Positions 16,975 through 25,444 are shown, counted from the first letter of the stretch. The stretch is 64,000 nucleotides of DNA from Bacteroidota bacterium (GCA_020402865.1 JADBYT010000014.1:19634-83633), one strand, 5' to 3'. Notes: generated by a model not told the origin, from the sequence alone. Made by a program: numbers and translations.

Positions 16975-17083
16975 CTAACGCCAGATGTGCTGTTTGTTTA
17001 CTTCCGGCTCAAACATAATTTTCTGCCCGCAAAGTATATTGAGGCAACACACAAGATCGTCCGCCTGTGGAGCAGGTAAAGCT
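16975..17083 (-). pseudogene. Remnant of a second HDAC-superfamily gene (C-terminus only)
   Basis: Reading the minus strand ending at the TAG 16975-16977 gives a tail containing DDLVCCLNILCGQKIMFEP. It aligns with the last residues of the intact deacetylase downstream (ADLVCCLNTLCGQEIVFEA), with 18 of 28 aligned positions identical by eye. The similarity fades upstream of about 17075, and the rest of the gene is absent. This is either a decayed duplicate or a fragment left by repeat-mediated rearrangement. It overlaps, antisense, the plus-strand cysteine-motif tail at 17043-17153. Confidence 0.65.
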
Positions 17084-17153
17084 CTGCCCGTTGTGCGAAA
17101 GTCAGTTGGAGCTGTTGTATAAGTTTTATCCGTATTGCGGGTATGCGCTGTGA
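17043..17153 (+). pseudogene. Orphan zinc-ribbon-like C-terminal tail
   Basis: A 36-codon open stretch with no start of its own, ending at TGA 17151-17153. It contains CPLC and, sixteen residues later, YPYCGYAL, resembling the end of a zinc-ribbon protein. Like the PLD gene, its stop codon is the first triplet of the TGATTTCGA repeat. It is most likely a gene fragment; a chance frame cannot be excluded. Confidence 0.35.
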
Positions 17154-17245
17154 TTTCGACAGGCTCATTCGCACATCCCCGGTGATTTCGACAAGCTCAA
17201 TCACCGGGGATGCACTCTCGGTGATTGAGCCTTCTCGAAATCACC
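17151..17245. repeat. Palindromic intergenic repeat, locus 2 (27-base inverted repeat)
   Basis: The locus starts with TGATTTCGACAGGCTCATTC at 17151 and continues into a long inverted repeat. The left arm 17181-17206 and right arm 17219-17245 are complementary except for one inserted base and one mismatch, around a 12-base loop. The right arm provides the TGA stop of the deacetylase gene (17241-17243). The unit ggtgatttcgacaagctc recurs at locus 1 and at the right edge of the window. Confidence 0.75.
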
Positions 17246-18200
17246 GCCGAAACTCCTGCTTCTTCACCTTCGCTTCAAACACAATTTCCTGTCCGCAGAG
17301 TGTGTTTAAACAGCACACCAGATCAGCCGTGTGCAGCGACAGTACCGAATCGAAATCATCTTTGCGGTAGCCGCCAAACAGGCATAGTGCAAGCGGCATG
17401 GGTGTATTGCGCTTGCGATCAATGCGCGCTATGAAGTCGTAGAAAATTTGTGCGCATTCTATCCATTCTGCTGTTGTGCATTGGCCGCGGGTGTCGTCGT
17501 GCTCGTGGCTGTCGGCACCGTGGCAGAAAACGATGTAATCGACTTCGTTGTGCTGAATGGCATCGCGCAGCAATCCGAGTTGCCGCCTGAAATCGTTGAT
17601 CCACTGGCTGTGTTTGCCTTGCGGATTGATGTTGCCGTATTCGGGATGAATGGCGCGGTTGAGATCGGGCACAAAGCTGCGGCTGTCTTCGATGCTGTTG
17701 CCGAAATGGCCGTCGAGATCAACGAAAGCGCCGCGCAGACCGCTTTCGCGGTACAGTTTTACGGCTGTAATAACCTGACCGGAAAACGTGCAATAGCCAA
17801 GGCCCTGTGCAGGCTGTGCGTGATGAAAGCCTCCAACCGGTGCAAAGGTAATTTGCTGCGGGTGTTGCACAGCCCATTTCACGGCTTCGTAGAGCGCGGC
17901 ATTGGTGTATTGCACACTCTTCAAAAAATCGGGCGACCATTGCAGGTTGTTGCTTCGGGTATGTTTTTTTTCGCCGGAAAAAAATCCATCTACGTAGCTG
18001 CGCGTGTGCGCGATGTAAAATGCTTCGCGGGTAAATGGTTTAAAATTTTGCTTCAGTTCAAAATGCTTTTCAAGTTGCATGCGGCGCAGATAAGCCATGA
18101 GCATTTTGGGTTTGCGGGGTGTTAATGAAGCATTGTGCCCGCGCAGTTGTGCAGGCGATAGTTGTTCGTGATAAAACGAACAAATTTTTGAATAACGCAT
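17241..18200 (-). CDS. Histone deacetylase superfamily (AcuC/acetylpolyamine amidohydrolase-like) protein
   Basis: A 319-residue zinc-hydrolase-type protein. Family motifs are present in order: GGFHHAQP (123-130) with the active-site histidine pair H126-H127, DLDGHFGNS (161-169) giving zinc ligands D163 and H165, and GADSHEHDD (228-236) giving D230. Bacterial members remove acetyl groups from polyamines, acetoin-type substrates or proteins; the substrate here cannot be told. There is no signal peptide. It is monocistronic, and its stop lies in the palindromic repeat. A fragment of a homologous gene sits immediately downstream (16975-17083). Confidence 0.9.
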   Translation of the reverse strand: MRYSKICSFYHEQLSPAQLRGHNASLTPRKPKMLMAYLRRMQLEKHFELKQNFKPFTREAFYIAHTRSYVDGFFSGEKKHTRSNNLQWSPDFLKSVQYTNAALYEAVKWAVQHPQQITFAPVGGFHHAQPAQGLGYCTFSGQVITAVKLYRESGLRGAFVDLDGHFGNSIEDSRSFVPDLNRAIHPEYGNINPQGKHSQWINDFRRQLGLLRDAIQHNEVDYIVFCHGADSHEHDDTRGQCTTAEWIECAQIFYDFIARIDRKRNTPMPLALCLFGGYRKDDFDSVLSLHTADLVCCLNTLCGQEIVFEAKVKKQEFRR

Positions 18201-18751
18201 GAGGTTACTTTTTTGAAATGAGATAGATTACCGGAGCGATCCGGCTGTTTCAGAAAAATCAAAAAAAACAGTAACCCACCTGACAGTATTGACGGTGTTT
18301 AAAAGCTGTTTACAGCAAAATCAAAGTATCCGGAAGATTACTGCTTGTGCAGCAGTCCCGGCGGAAAAAGACGGGTGTTGATGAGCGCTGAGGTGGCGCT
18401 GCGCGTGGTAAAAAGCAAAATCATGATAGAGGGTTATTAACTTAGTATGCGACAAAGATAATAATTTGAAGCGTTTGTTTATTAATCATCCTTTGACTTT
18501 GTTTCGGCTCATTTTTACTCATGCTGCGTTCTGTTTTTGTCGATCTTCTACAAGAATCGCTTGCAAAACATGTCTTGTCTGAAGAAAAATGCGCTCAAAA
18601 GCAAATTTTAAACAGGCTCTAAGGAATTGCTTGTATGGATGTACACATTGTCATTTACAGCTTGCTCCACATCACTTTCCCCACATTCCCGCTAAAAAAA
18701 CTCCTGCAAAAACCGGCAATTGTGTACTTTTGCTGCATAGCACACACCTTC
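18201..18751. other. Intergenic region with one possible 28-codon ORF
   Basis: A 551-base spacer between divergent deacetylase and PTPS-like genes. On the minus strand 18338-18424 is a complete 28-codon frame (ATG at 18424, TAA at 18338) encoding a short peptide containing RLFPPGLLHKQ. It is more GC-rich than its flanks, which hints at a small gene or a relic, but nothing supports translation. A promoter box is seen at 18725-18732. No RNA gene is recognised. Confidence 0.35.
18725..18732 (+). promoter_or_regulatory. -7 promoter box of the PTPS/QueD-like gene
   Basis: TACTTTTG matches the Bacteroidota -7 consensus TAnnTTTG exactly and ends 19 bases before the ATG at 18752. This gives a predicted 5' leader of about 15 bases. 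No convincing -33 TTTG is seen. Confidence 0.5.
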
Positions 18752-19210
18752 ATGTACCTGCCAACCATACGCGTTACCAAGAGCTTCAATTTTGAAATGG
18801 CGCATGCCCTGCCGGGGCACGACGGGCCGTGCAAGCATATTCACGGACACACGTACTTTCTGCATGTAACCATTGCCGGTAAGCCGAAACAGGAAAAAGG
18901 CGCGCCCGACAACGGCATGGTGATCGACTTCGGGCACCTGAAGAAAATTATCCGCGAGCACATTATTGATCCGTTCGACCATGCGCTGGTGCTGCCCGAA
19001 GAAAGCCGCGCCGTGCTGGCTCCTCTGCTGCACGATCCGCTTTTTACCCGCGTGCACTGGATGAATTTTCAGCCCACCTGCGAGTTATTGCTGGTGCATT
19101 TTATGCACATTATCCGCGATAAGCTGCCCGCGCACATCCAGCTTATCAGTTTGCGACTGAATGAAACGCCTACTTCGTTTGCGGAGTGGTTTGATTCGGA
19201 TAATTTGTAA
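18752..19210 (+). CDS. 6-pyruvoyl-tetrahydropterin synthase / 6-carboxy-tetrahydropterin synthase family
   Basis: A 152-residue protein from ATG 18752; the frame extends upstream to 18635, but the family begins at this methionine. Zinc ligands are H18 (MAHAL), H31 and H33 (HIHGH), with the catalytic cysteine C27 just before them. Later DFGHLK and DHALVL carry the remaining conserved Asp and His. QueD enzymes convert dihydroneopterin triphosphate to carboxy-tetrahydropterin for queuosine synthesis; PTPS enzymes make pyruvoyl-tetrahydropterin. No queuosine gene is nearby, so the choice is open, though QueD is the commoner role in bacteria. A -7 box precedes it. Confidence 0.88.
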   Translation: MYLPTIRVTKSFNFEMAHALPGHDGPCKHIHGHTYFLHVTIAGKPKQEKGAPDNGMVIDFGHLKKIIREHIIDPFDHALVLPEESRAVLAPLLHDPLFTRVHWMNFQPTCELLLVHFMHIIRDKLPAHIQLISLRLNETPTSFAEWFDSDNL

Positions 19211-19244
19211 CGTGTGGTTGATTTCCACTTGATAATCACAAGTG

Positions 19245-19637
19245 ATGATGAGAAATTTTGCATTAATTATAAGCTTAATAATTGCTGATCTTACTGTATA
19301 TTACTTTATACTGTTTAATCAAAGCAATAACTTAAATTTAACTCAAGCCATTATCTATACTTTGCTGTTTGTATTATTTATATTTACTACTTCAAATGTA
19401 TTGGTAGTCGGTAAAAAGAGAGCGATTAATACTTACTTCCGAAATAAAATCAAGCGCTTCATTATCATTTATTTGGTACTTCTTTTGTATATAATAATAC
19501 CACTCAGACCTAACCTGGGAAGTGCAATTGAAGAATTGATGTTCTTCTCCGCAGTTCCAATATCCTTTTTATTTGTAACTCTCTCCTTTTTGATGCTTCA
19601 ATTTCTATTTAACAATAATAGTAATACACCACATTAA
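19245..19637 (+). CDS. Small integral membrane protein, unrecognised
   Basis: A 130-residue, very hydrophobic protein with four predicted membrane spans (about residues 4-24, 34-55, 67-88 and 98-120) and basic loops (KKR, RNKIKR) between spans two and three. A GTG at 19242 precedes two tandem ATGs; I chose the first ATG. It is more AT-rich than its neighbours, which may mean recent acquisition. No family is recognised. It lies 34 bases after the PTPS-like gene and ends before a bidirectional terminator. Confidence 0.55.
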   Translation: MMRNFALIISLIIADLTVYYFILFNQSNNLNLTQAIIYTLLFVLFIFTTSNVLVVGKKRAINTYFRNKIKRFIIIYLVLLLYIIIPLRPNLGSAIEELMFFSAVPISFLFVTLSFLMLQFLFNNNSNTPH

Positions 19638-19689
19638 TTCAACAGATTTGATTCGCCTCGGATCAGATTGGTATTTCCCCAAAAAACAC

Positions 19690-19719
19690 AAAAGGCTCTC
19701 CTTTGCAGAAAAGCCTTTT
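19690..19719. terminator. Bidirectional hairpin terminator
   Basis: The arms aaaaggct (19690-19697) and agcctttt (19712-19719) give a stem with T/A runs on both sides, between the convergent ends of the small membrane protein gene and the 19736 gene. Confidence 0.65.
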
Positions 19720-19735
19720 ACATTCAACTATTCAG

Positions 19736-20113
19736 TCAGTCATCCAGTCTCCGGCTGCCCGAAAGGGCTTCGCCCTGTGCATTTTGCTCGGCAAGTGTCC
19801 AGCCATCAGTAATTGTGGTTTCGAGCCATACTTTGCCTGATTTTCGGAATACCTGTACCGAAAGGCCGTAGTGGCTGAGGAATTCTTCTTCGAGTGTGGC
19901 TACGGTCATGGCCGGTGTAATCTGAATATCGCCGGTGGTGTGGCGGGTGCGGCATTCGCCAAGTGTGCGCGCGTTGAGCATCTGACTGCGCGGTGAAGGC
20001 TTGCCGGTTTTATGCGGACGGGCAAAAAACTCGAGACGCAGATAAGGGAACGTTTGGGTAAACTCCTTCTGTATATCGGCCACTGAACGTGTATCGGAAA
20101 TCGTAATATTCAT
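19736..20113 (-). CDS. Conserved hypothetical protein of Bacteroidota type
   Basis: A 125-residue soluble protein with no signal peptide. It has a predicted alternating helix-strand pattern and a charged, polar C-terminus after the segment TTITDGWTLAEQN. The middle of the sequence is marked by MLNARTLGECRTRH. I do not recognise a named domain. It is transcribed alone from an apparent TAnnTTTG box 46 bases upstream, with a terminator after it, so it is a good gene call without functional assignment. Confidence 0.65.
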   Translation of the reverse strand: MNITISDTRSVADIQKEFTQTFPYLRLEFFARPHKTGKPSPRSQMLNARTLGECRTRHTTGDIQITPAMTVATLEEEFLSHYGLSVQVFRKSGKVWLETTITDGWTLAEQNAQGEALSGSRRLDD

Positions 20114-20159
20114 AGTTGCAATGCCCGCAGGAAATAGGTTGCGTCTATTACGGACAATA

Positions 20160-20167
20160 CAAAACTA
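20160..20167 (-). promoter_or_regulatory. -7 promoter box for the 20113 gene
   Basis: On the minus strand TAGTTTTG matches TAnnTTTG exactly and predicts a leader of about 43 bases before the ATG at 20113. No clear -33 element is seen. Confidence 0.4.
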
Positions 20168-20232
20168 TTACGAAGTACCGGCCAGTGAAATGACCTTCAT
20201 CATCTGCCCGCACTGACTGATGTCAGCCTTGT

Positions 20233-21291
20233 TCAGTTCTTCATTTTGCGCAGCTTGTCGTAGCTGAGTACAGTAATGGTGCCGCCTTTCACTTCCACCA
20301 GGCCTTCTTCTTTAAAATCGCTGAGGGTGCGTATGGTGGTTTCGGTGGCGGTGCCGGCAAGGTTTGCGAGATCCTCGCGCGAGATGTTCATGGTAAATGT
20401 TTCTTCGTTTTCCTTGCGGTAGCGGTTGCACAAGGTTACCAATGCTTCGGCCACGCGCTTGCGCACGGAGTTGTAGGCAAGTTTGAGCAGCTGTTCTTCC
20501 TTCTCTACCAGATTATCAGAAAGCAGGCGGATGAAACGGCGCGATACTTCGGCGTTGCGGTACAGCAGCGAGAAGAAATCTTCTTTCGGAACGAGGCACA
20601 CCTCGCTGTCTTCGAGCGCAGAGGCGGTGTCGGAATAAGGCTTGTCTTCGAGCAGAGCTAAGTAACCAAAGAAATCGCCGGGTTTGTAGAGGCCGGTAAT
20701 GAGTTCTTTGCCCTGTTCGTTTACCATGCCGGTTTTTACTTTACCGCTCACCACCATGTAAATGCCTTTGGGAAAACTGTCCTGCACGTAAATGCTTTCT
20801 TTCTTGCGACAGTTGCGCACATCGCGGCTGGCCGAGAGTTCGCGCAGGGCATCAAAGCCTTTGGCTTCGTTTACAAATTCATTGAGTCCGGAAATATCGC
20901 GGCTGAAATCGCGGCGCACGCGTTCTGATTTCTGCAGGCGGCTTTCAATGGCGTTGAGCAGTTCAATATCATCAAACGGTTTGGTTACGTAATCGTCGGC
21001 ACCCATTTCCATGCCCCGTCGCAGTTCACTGCGTTCGGCTTTGGCGGAGAGGAAGATAAACGGAATAGCCGAGGTGGTTTCGTTTTTCGAAAGCAGATGC
21101 AGCACGCCGTAACCGTCGAGCACGGGCATCATAATATCGCATACAATAAGGTCAGGATTTTCCTTCATGGCTTTCTCCACGCCGTCTTTTCCGTTTTCGG
21201 CGGTGATTACCTGATAATGCGCGAGTTCGAGAATTTCGGCGGTATTCTCGCGCATATCCTTATTGTCTTCAATCAGTAATATTTTTTTCAT
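20233..21291 (-). CDS. Response regulator fused to CRP/FNR-type effector (REC-cNMP-HTH)
   Basis: A 352-residue regulator. Residues 1-120 are a receiver domain with phospho-acceptor D52 (VCDIMMP) and the conserved lysine in VTKPF. Residues about 150-270 form a cyclic-nucleotide-binding-like beta roll (GDFFGYLALLEDKPYSDTA). Residues about 280-345 are a Crp winged helix (ISREDLANLAGTATETTIR). No CxxC or other iron-sulfur cysteine set is visible, so FNR-type direct oxygen sensing is unlikely; control should come from phosphorylation. It overlaps the upstream kinase gene by four bases, and the pair is divergent from the cbb3 oxidase cluster. An equivalent of FixJ plus FixK in one protein is a reasonable inference. 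Confidence 0.9.
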   Translation of the reverse strand: MKKILLIEDNKDMRENTAEILELAHYQVITAENGKDGVEKAMKENPDLIVCDIMMPVLDGYGVLHLLSKNETTSAIPFIFLSAKAERSELRRGMEMGADDYVTKPFDDIELLNAIESRLQKSERVRRDFSRDISGLNEFVNEAKGFDALRELSASRDVRNCRKKESIYVQDSFPKGIYMVVSGKVKTGMVNEQGKELITGLYKPGDFFGYLALLEDKPYSDTASALEDSEVCLVPKEDFFSLLYRNAEVSRRFIRLLSDNLVEKEEQLLKLAYNSVRKRVAEALVTLCNRYRKENEETFTMNISREDLANLAGTATETTIRTLSDFKEEGLVEVKGGTITVLSYDKLRKMKN

Positions 21292-22493
21292 TGCGGGAAG
21301 CGTAGCGTGAATGTGGTTCCTTTATTTTCTTCGCTGGTAAATGCCACCGCTCCCTGCATGAGTTCTACATGACGGGCAACAATGTTTAAACCAAGGCCGG
21401 TGCCGGGAATATGCGAGGCATTGCGGCCGCGGAAGAAACGGGTAAATAAATGTTTCTGATCTTCTTCGGGAATGCCAATGCCCTGATCGGAAATTTCAAT
21501 CACCAGTTCCTGATTATCGATTGCTGCTTTTACCGTAACCGATTTTCCGGCGGGTGAATATTTGATGGCGTTTGAAACAAGGTTGAAGAGTACGTGCTTG
21601 AGTAGTTTGGGGTCGATATAAATTTTGTCGGGACAAATGCATTGCAATTCAATTTTTATATCGGCGCCGGCAAGCGGCTTGAGTTCGGTAAGCACGTCCT
21701 GTATGAAGGGGCAAATGGTTGTAGCTTCGGGATTCTGACTGAGTTTGCCTTCTTCGAGCTTGCTTACCGACAGCAGGTCGTTGAGAATATCGTTGAGGTG
21801 TGTGATTGAGTTTTTGATGCGCTGCACATGCTTTGCCTGTTTATCCTTGTCGTTGGTTTCGCCGTATTTGGTAACGAGCGAAAGCGACGAGAGCATTGTA
21901 GCGAGGGGCGTACGGAACTCATGCGAGGCCATGGATACAAAACGCGATTTGAGTTCGTTGAGTTCGCGTTCTTTTTCCAATGCCGCATGGAGCTGATCTT
22001 TTGTTTTCTGAAGCTCGTCGATGGCTTCTTCGAGAATGAGCGTGCGGTTGCGCACCTGCCGCTCAAGATCAGCCGAGTAGTTGAGGAGTTTGTCTTCGGC
22101 TTCTTTGCGCAGGGTAATATCCACCACAAAAGCAATCACATAATTTTTGCCATCGCGCGAGAACGGGCTCAAGCTGATTTCGACCGGAAATTCAGAGCCG
22201 TCTTTCCGTTTGGCGTATAAATCGCGGCCGGCGCCCATTTTGCGTGGTTCGGGATGCGCCGTATAAGCATCATGCCGGGCCGCGTGCCCGCCTGCGTATT
22301 TCTGCGGCACAAGCATCTCAACCCGGTTGCCGAGCATTTCTTCCTGGCTGAAGCCAAACATTTGGGATGCACTCGGGTTGCAGCGCACAATTATGCCACG
22401 CTGATTGACCACCACAATTCCTTCCGATGCATGAAGAAAAAGTGCCTCCGCCCCCTCTAAACTGTCCATAAATGATTTGTCTGATTTCGACAT
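21288..22493 (-). CDS. PAS-domain sensor histidine kinase (FixL-like)
   Basis: A 401-residue kinase from the ATG at 22493; a GTG at 22505 is a less likely start. PAS domain at 10-127, short coiled coil at 130-180, then the H-box SHEFRTPL with phospho-histidine H191 and a complete ATPase domain (NLVSNAIKYS, DQGIGIP, GTGLGLNI). No membrane spans. The PAS domain contains H74-D-A-Y before G-A-G-R90, closely resembling the haem-ligand region of FixL oxygen sensors (HDGY, then GIGR). The FixL arginine six residues after the histidine is a histidine here. Haem binding is therefore possible but unproven. Translationally coupled to its response regulator. Confidence 0.88.
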   Translation of the reverse strand: MSKSDKSFMDSLEGAEALFLHASEGIVVVNQRGIIVRCNPSASQMFGFSQEEMLGNRVEMLVPQKYAGGHAARHDAYTAHPEPRKMGAGRDLYAKRKDGSEFPVEISLSPFSRDGKNYVIAFVVDITLRKEAEDKLLNYSADLERQVRNRTLILEEAIDELQKTKDQLHAALEKERELNELKSRFVSMASHEFRTPLATMLSSLSLVTKYGETNDKDKQAKHVQRIKNSITHLNDILNDLLSVSKLEEGKLSQNPEATTICPFIQDVLTELKPLAGADIKIELQCICPDKIYIDPKLLKHVLFNLVSNAIKYSPAGKSVTVKAAIDNQELVIEISDQGIGIPEEDQKHLFTRFFRGRNASHIPGTGLGLNIVARHVELMQGAVAFTSEENKGTTFTLRFPQ

Positions 22494-22647
22494 CAAAGTA
22501 AACACAATCGCCGAAATTAGAACCGGAGGAGTCGGGAAAATATGATCTTCATCAGTTTTTAAGCTGCTAATGATTGTAAGTTAATCCGATACACGGCTGA
22601 CCAGCCTCATTCGCTGCGCGGGATGGGGAGAGTAGTTTAGCAGTTGT

Positions 22648-25089
22648 ATGGAGATTGCTGAAACGGCTGCGGCCACTGCCTGCTATCATTGCGGCGAAGA
22701 CCTGAAGGGGAGCACCCTGAAACTTGATAACCGCGCTTTTTGCTGCGAAGGCTGCAAAACGGTTTATGAGATTCTCTCGCAAAACAACATGGCCGATTAT
22801 TACCGGCTCAACGCCAATCCGGGCAAAAACGGGAAGGATGCTGAAACGGTGCGCGAAAAATATGCCTGGCTTGACGATTCTCAACTCGCGCGCGAGCTGA
22901 TACAGTTTACCGATGGCGATATTTCCACCATTACGTTTCAGGTGCCGGCCATTCATTGCAGTTCGTGCATCTGGCTGCTGGAGAATTTGTGGAAACTGCA
23001 TCCGGGCGTGGTGCGCACACAGGTAAACTTTCTGCGCCGCGAAGCACACGTTACCTTCCGCGAAAAAAGCATCAGCCTGCGGCAGCTTTGCGAATTGCTG
23101 CACCGCATCGGCTATCCGCCCGATTTGCGCGCAGGCAGCACCACACAGGCCGCACAGCCGCATACACAGCGGCATTGGTTTTACCGGCTTGGCGTGGCGT
23201 TTTTCTGTTTCGGCAATATCATGCTGCTGAGCTTTCCCGAATATTTCGGCGTGGATGCGCTGGCCGAATCGGAATACCGTAATTTCTTTGGTTACCTCAA
23301 CTTCCTGCTTTCGCTGCCGGTGCTGCTTTACAGCTCGTCGATCTTTTTCCGCTCGGCATGGAGCGGGCTGCGCAGCGGTGTGGTGAATATGGATGTGCCC
23401 ATTGTGCTGGGCATACTGGTGATGTTTCTGCGCAGCAGCTGGGAAATTTTCTCGCACACCGGCGCGGGCTACATGGATACGCTGGCCAGCCTTGTGTTTC
23501 TGATGCTCATTGGCCGATTGTTTCAAAACAAAACTTACGACCGCCTTTCGTTTGAGCGCGATTACAAATCGTATTTCCCGATGGCCGTAACCATTTTGCG
23601 CCACGGCAGCGAAACAAGCATTCCGGTAGCCAGCATCCGCAAAGGCGACCGCCTGCTCATACGCAGCGAAGAACTGCTACCGGCCGACAGCATACTTATG
23701 CAGGGACAGGCGTGCATGGATTACAGTTTTGTAACCGGCGAAAGTGCCCCGGCCGAAAAGGTAGCGGGCGAAATATTATATGCAGGCGGCCGGCAAAAAG
23801 GCAGCGCCATTGAAGTGGAAGTAATACGCGAAGTGTCGCAAAGCTACCTCACCCGCCTGTGGAACGATGCCGCATTCCGTAAAGCCGAAACGCACGATGT
23901 AACTTCGATGGCAGGGCGTATCAGCAAAACATTCACGTTTGTGGTTTTGGCCATTGCAGCCGGTGCCGCACTCTACTGGTTCAGCAGCGATGCACACCGC
24001 TCGCTCAATGCGTTTACGGCTGTACTTATTATTACGTGTCCTTGCGCACTGGCCATTTCATCGCCGTTTACGCTTGGCAATATGCTGCGGCTTTTTGGCC
24101 GCAAGCGTATTTACCTCAAAAACACCGCCGTGGTGGAAACACTGGCCGGAATTGATACGGTGATTTTCGACAAAACCGGCACCATGACACAAAGCGGCGA
24201 TACCGGTGTGCAGTGGGAAGGCGATGAATTGAACGACGAAGAACTTGCCGCAGTGCGCGCACTGGCACGGCAGTCGGGCCACCCGCTGAGTCAGAAACTT
24301 TATGCGGGCACGCAAAGTGGTGTACTGCCCGGCATTACTTCGTTTGCCGAACACACAGGCAAAGGCGTGCAAGGTGTGGCAAACGGACTTAATGTAAAAC
24401 TTGGCGCAGCCTCGTTTGCCGCGCCGGGTTATGCCACACAGGCCGAAGCGAAAACGGCGGCTGTATATATAGGTATAAACGGAACACTCCGTGGCCGTTT
24501 TCTGTTTGGCAACCGCTACCGCAACGGCCTCACTGATCTGGTGCAGGAACTGCGCGGAAAGTACACACTGGGCGTGCTTTCGGGCGATAACAATGCCGAA
24601 GCGGGCTACATTACCGCGCTTTTTGGCCGCGATGTGCTTGTACGTTTCAATCAATCGCCGGCTGATAAACTGGCCGCGGTGCGCGAACTCCAGCAGCAGG
24701 GCCGCAAAGTACTCATGATCGGCGACGGACTAAACGATGCCGGTGCGCTCAAGCAGAGCGATGCGGGCCTGAGTATTTCAGACGACATCAACAATTTTTC
24801 GCCGGCGTGCGACGGGATTGTGGATGCGCTGGTGTTCAGGCATATTCCCGCGCTGCTGCATTCGGCCCGCAAAGGGCGGCGCATACTCATGGCCAGTTTC
24901 GGTCTTTCATTCCTCTACAACATTGTGGGATTATGGTTTGCCGTGCAGGGCAATTTATCGCCGCTGGTGGCTGCCGTGCTTATGCCGGTGAGTTCGGTAA
25001 CCATCATTCTGTTTACCACAATCGCATCGCGCATAAACGTGCTGCGTTCACTTTCGGATGCGCCCGATGCAACGTCTGTTGAACAATAA
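22648..25089 (+). CDS. ccoI: Copper-translocating P-type ATPase for cbb3 oxidase assembly
   Basis: An 813-residue P1B-type ATPase. Residues 12-40 form a cysteine-rich metal-binding module (CYHCGED, CCEGC) typical of CcoI/FixI. A heavy-metal-associated domain follows with HCSSCIW near residue 108. Eight or so membrane spans, the ion-binding C464-P465-C466, the phosphorylated aspartate D508 (FDKTGT) and GDGLNDAGAL near 693 are all present. CcoI exports copper for the CuB centre of CcoN. It heads the cco cluster and is separated from ccoS by 125 bases containing a hairpin. The start ATG 22648 fits the family N-terminus. Confidence 0.96.
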   Translation: MEIAETAAATACYHCGEDLKGSTLKLDNRAFCCEGCKTVYEILSQNNMADYYRLNANPGKNGKDAETVREKYAWLDDSQLARELIQFTDGDISTITFQVPAIHCSSCIWLLENLWKLHPGVVRTQVNFLRREAHVTFREKSISLRQLCELLHRIGYPPDLRAGSTTQAAQPHTQRHWFYRLGVAFFCFGNIMLLSFPEYFGVDALAESEYRNFFGYLNFLLSLPVLLYSSSIFFRSAWSGLRSGVVNMDVPIVLGILVMFLRSSWEIFSHTGAGYMDTLASLVFLMLIGRLFQNKTYDRLSFERDYKSYFPMAVTILRHGSETSIPVASIRKGDRLLIRSEELLPADSILMQGQACMDYSFVTGESAPAEKVAGEILYAGGRQKGSAIEVEVIREVSQSYLTRLWNDAAFRKAETHDVTSMAGRISKTFTFVVLAIAAGAALYWFSSDAHRSLNAFTAVLIITCPCALAISSPFTLGNMLRLFGRKRIYLKNTAVVETLAGIDTVIFDKTGTMTQSGDTGVQWEGDELNDEELAAVRALARQSGHPLSQKLYAGTQSGVLPGITSFAEHTGKGVQGVANGLNVKLGAASFAAPGYATQAEAKTAAVYIGINGTLRGRFLFGNRYRNGLTDLVQELRGKYTLGVLSGDNNAEAGYITALFGRDVLVRFNQSPADKLAAVRELQQQGRKVLMIGDGLNDAGALKQSDAGLSISDDINNFSPACDGIVDALVFRHIPALLHSARKGRRILMASFGLSFLYNIVGLWFAVQGNLSPLVAAVLMPVSSVTIILFTTIASRINVLRSLSDAPDATSVEQ

Positions 25090-25131
25090 ACAGATAAAGC
25101 TGAACACAAAATCACACGCATGAATATTCCT

Positions 25132-25166
25132 GATGAGCGTCATATAAGGCTATGACTCCGCTCATC
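25132..25166. promoter_or_regulatory. Hairpin between ccoI and ccoS
   Basis: The arms gatgagcgtcata (25132-25144) and its complement (25151-25166) form a 13-bp stem interrupted by a three-base bulge, with a six-base loop. No T run follows, so it may be a transcript-processing or stability element, or a weak attenuator separating ccoI expression from the oxidase subunits. Confidence 0.45.
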
Positions 25167-25214
25167 GTTAACAGACTTTAAGAAACGGAATTTTACCGCG
25201 AAAAGAAAAGAGCC

Positions 25215-25427
25215 ATGAGTGTATTATTTGTACTGATAGGAGCGAGTGTGCTGGTGGCCGGAGCGTTTTTGTTTGCCTTTATCCGCAGTGTACGCACCGG
25301 ACAATACGACGATCAGTACACCCCTTCGGTGCGCATGCTTTTCGATGAACCATCGGGCATTGCATCATCCACCCAACAAAGTAAAACCAACGGAGAGGCC
25401 CCCACCGCTGAACCGAACAACCACTGA
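25215..25427 (+). CDS. ccoS: cbb3 oxidase maturation protein CcoS
   Basis: A 70-residue protein with one N-terminal membrane span (3-25) followed by SVRTGQYDD, the CcoS signature, and a soluble hydrophilic tail. CcoS is needed for cofactor insertion into cbb3 oxidase. It lies 17 bases before the fused catalytic subunit gene. The C-terminal 35 residues are not conserved in type. Confidence 0.93.
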   Translation: MSVLFVLIGASVLVAGAFLFAFIRSVRTGQYDDQYTPSVRMLFDEPSGIASSTQQSKTNGEAPTAEPNNH

Positions 25428-25444
25428 TAACAGAACCTGAGTTT

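Noticed and set aside
22567..23604. 345-codon minus-strand frame
   Set aside because: It is the complement of the conserved N-terminal half of ccoI; His/Ala/Gln-rich composition is typical of an antisense shadow in GC-rich DNA.
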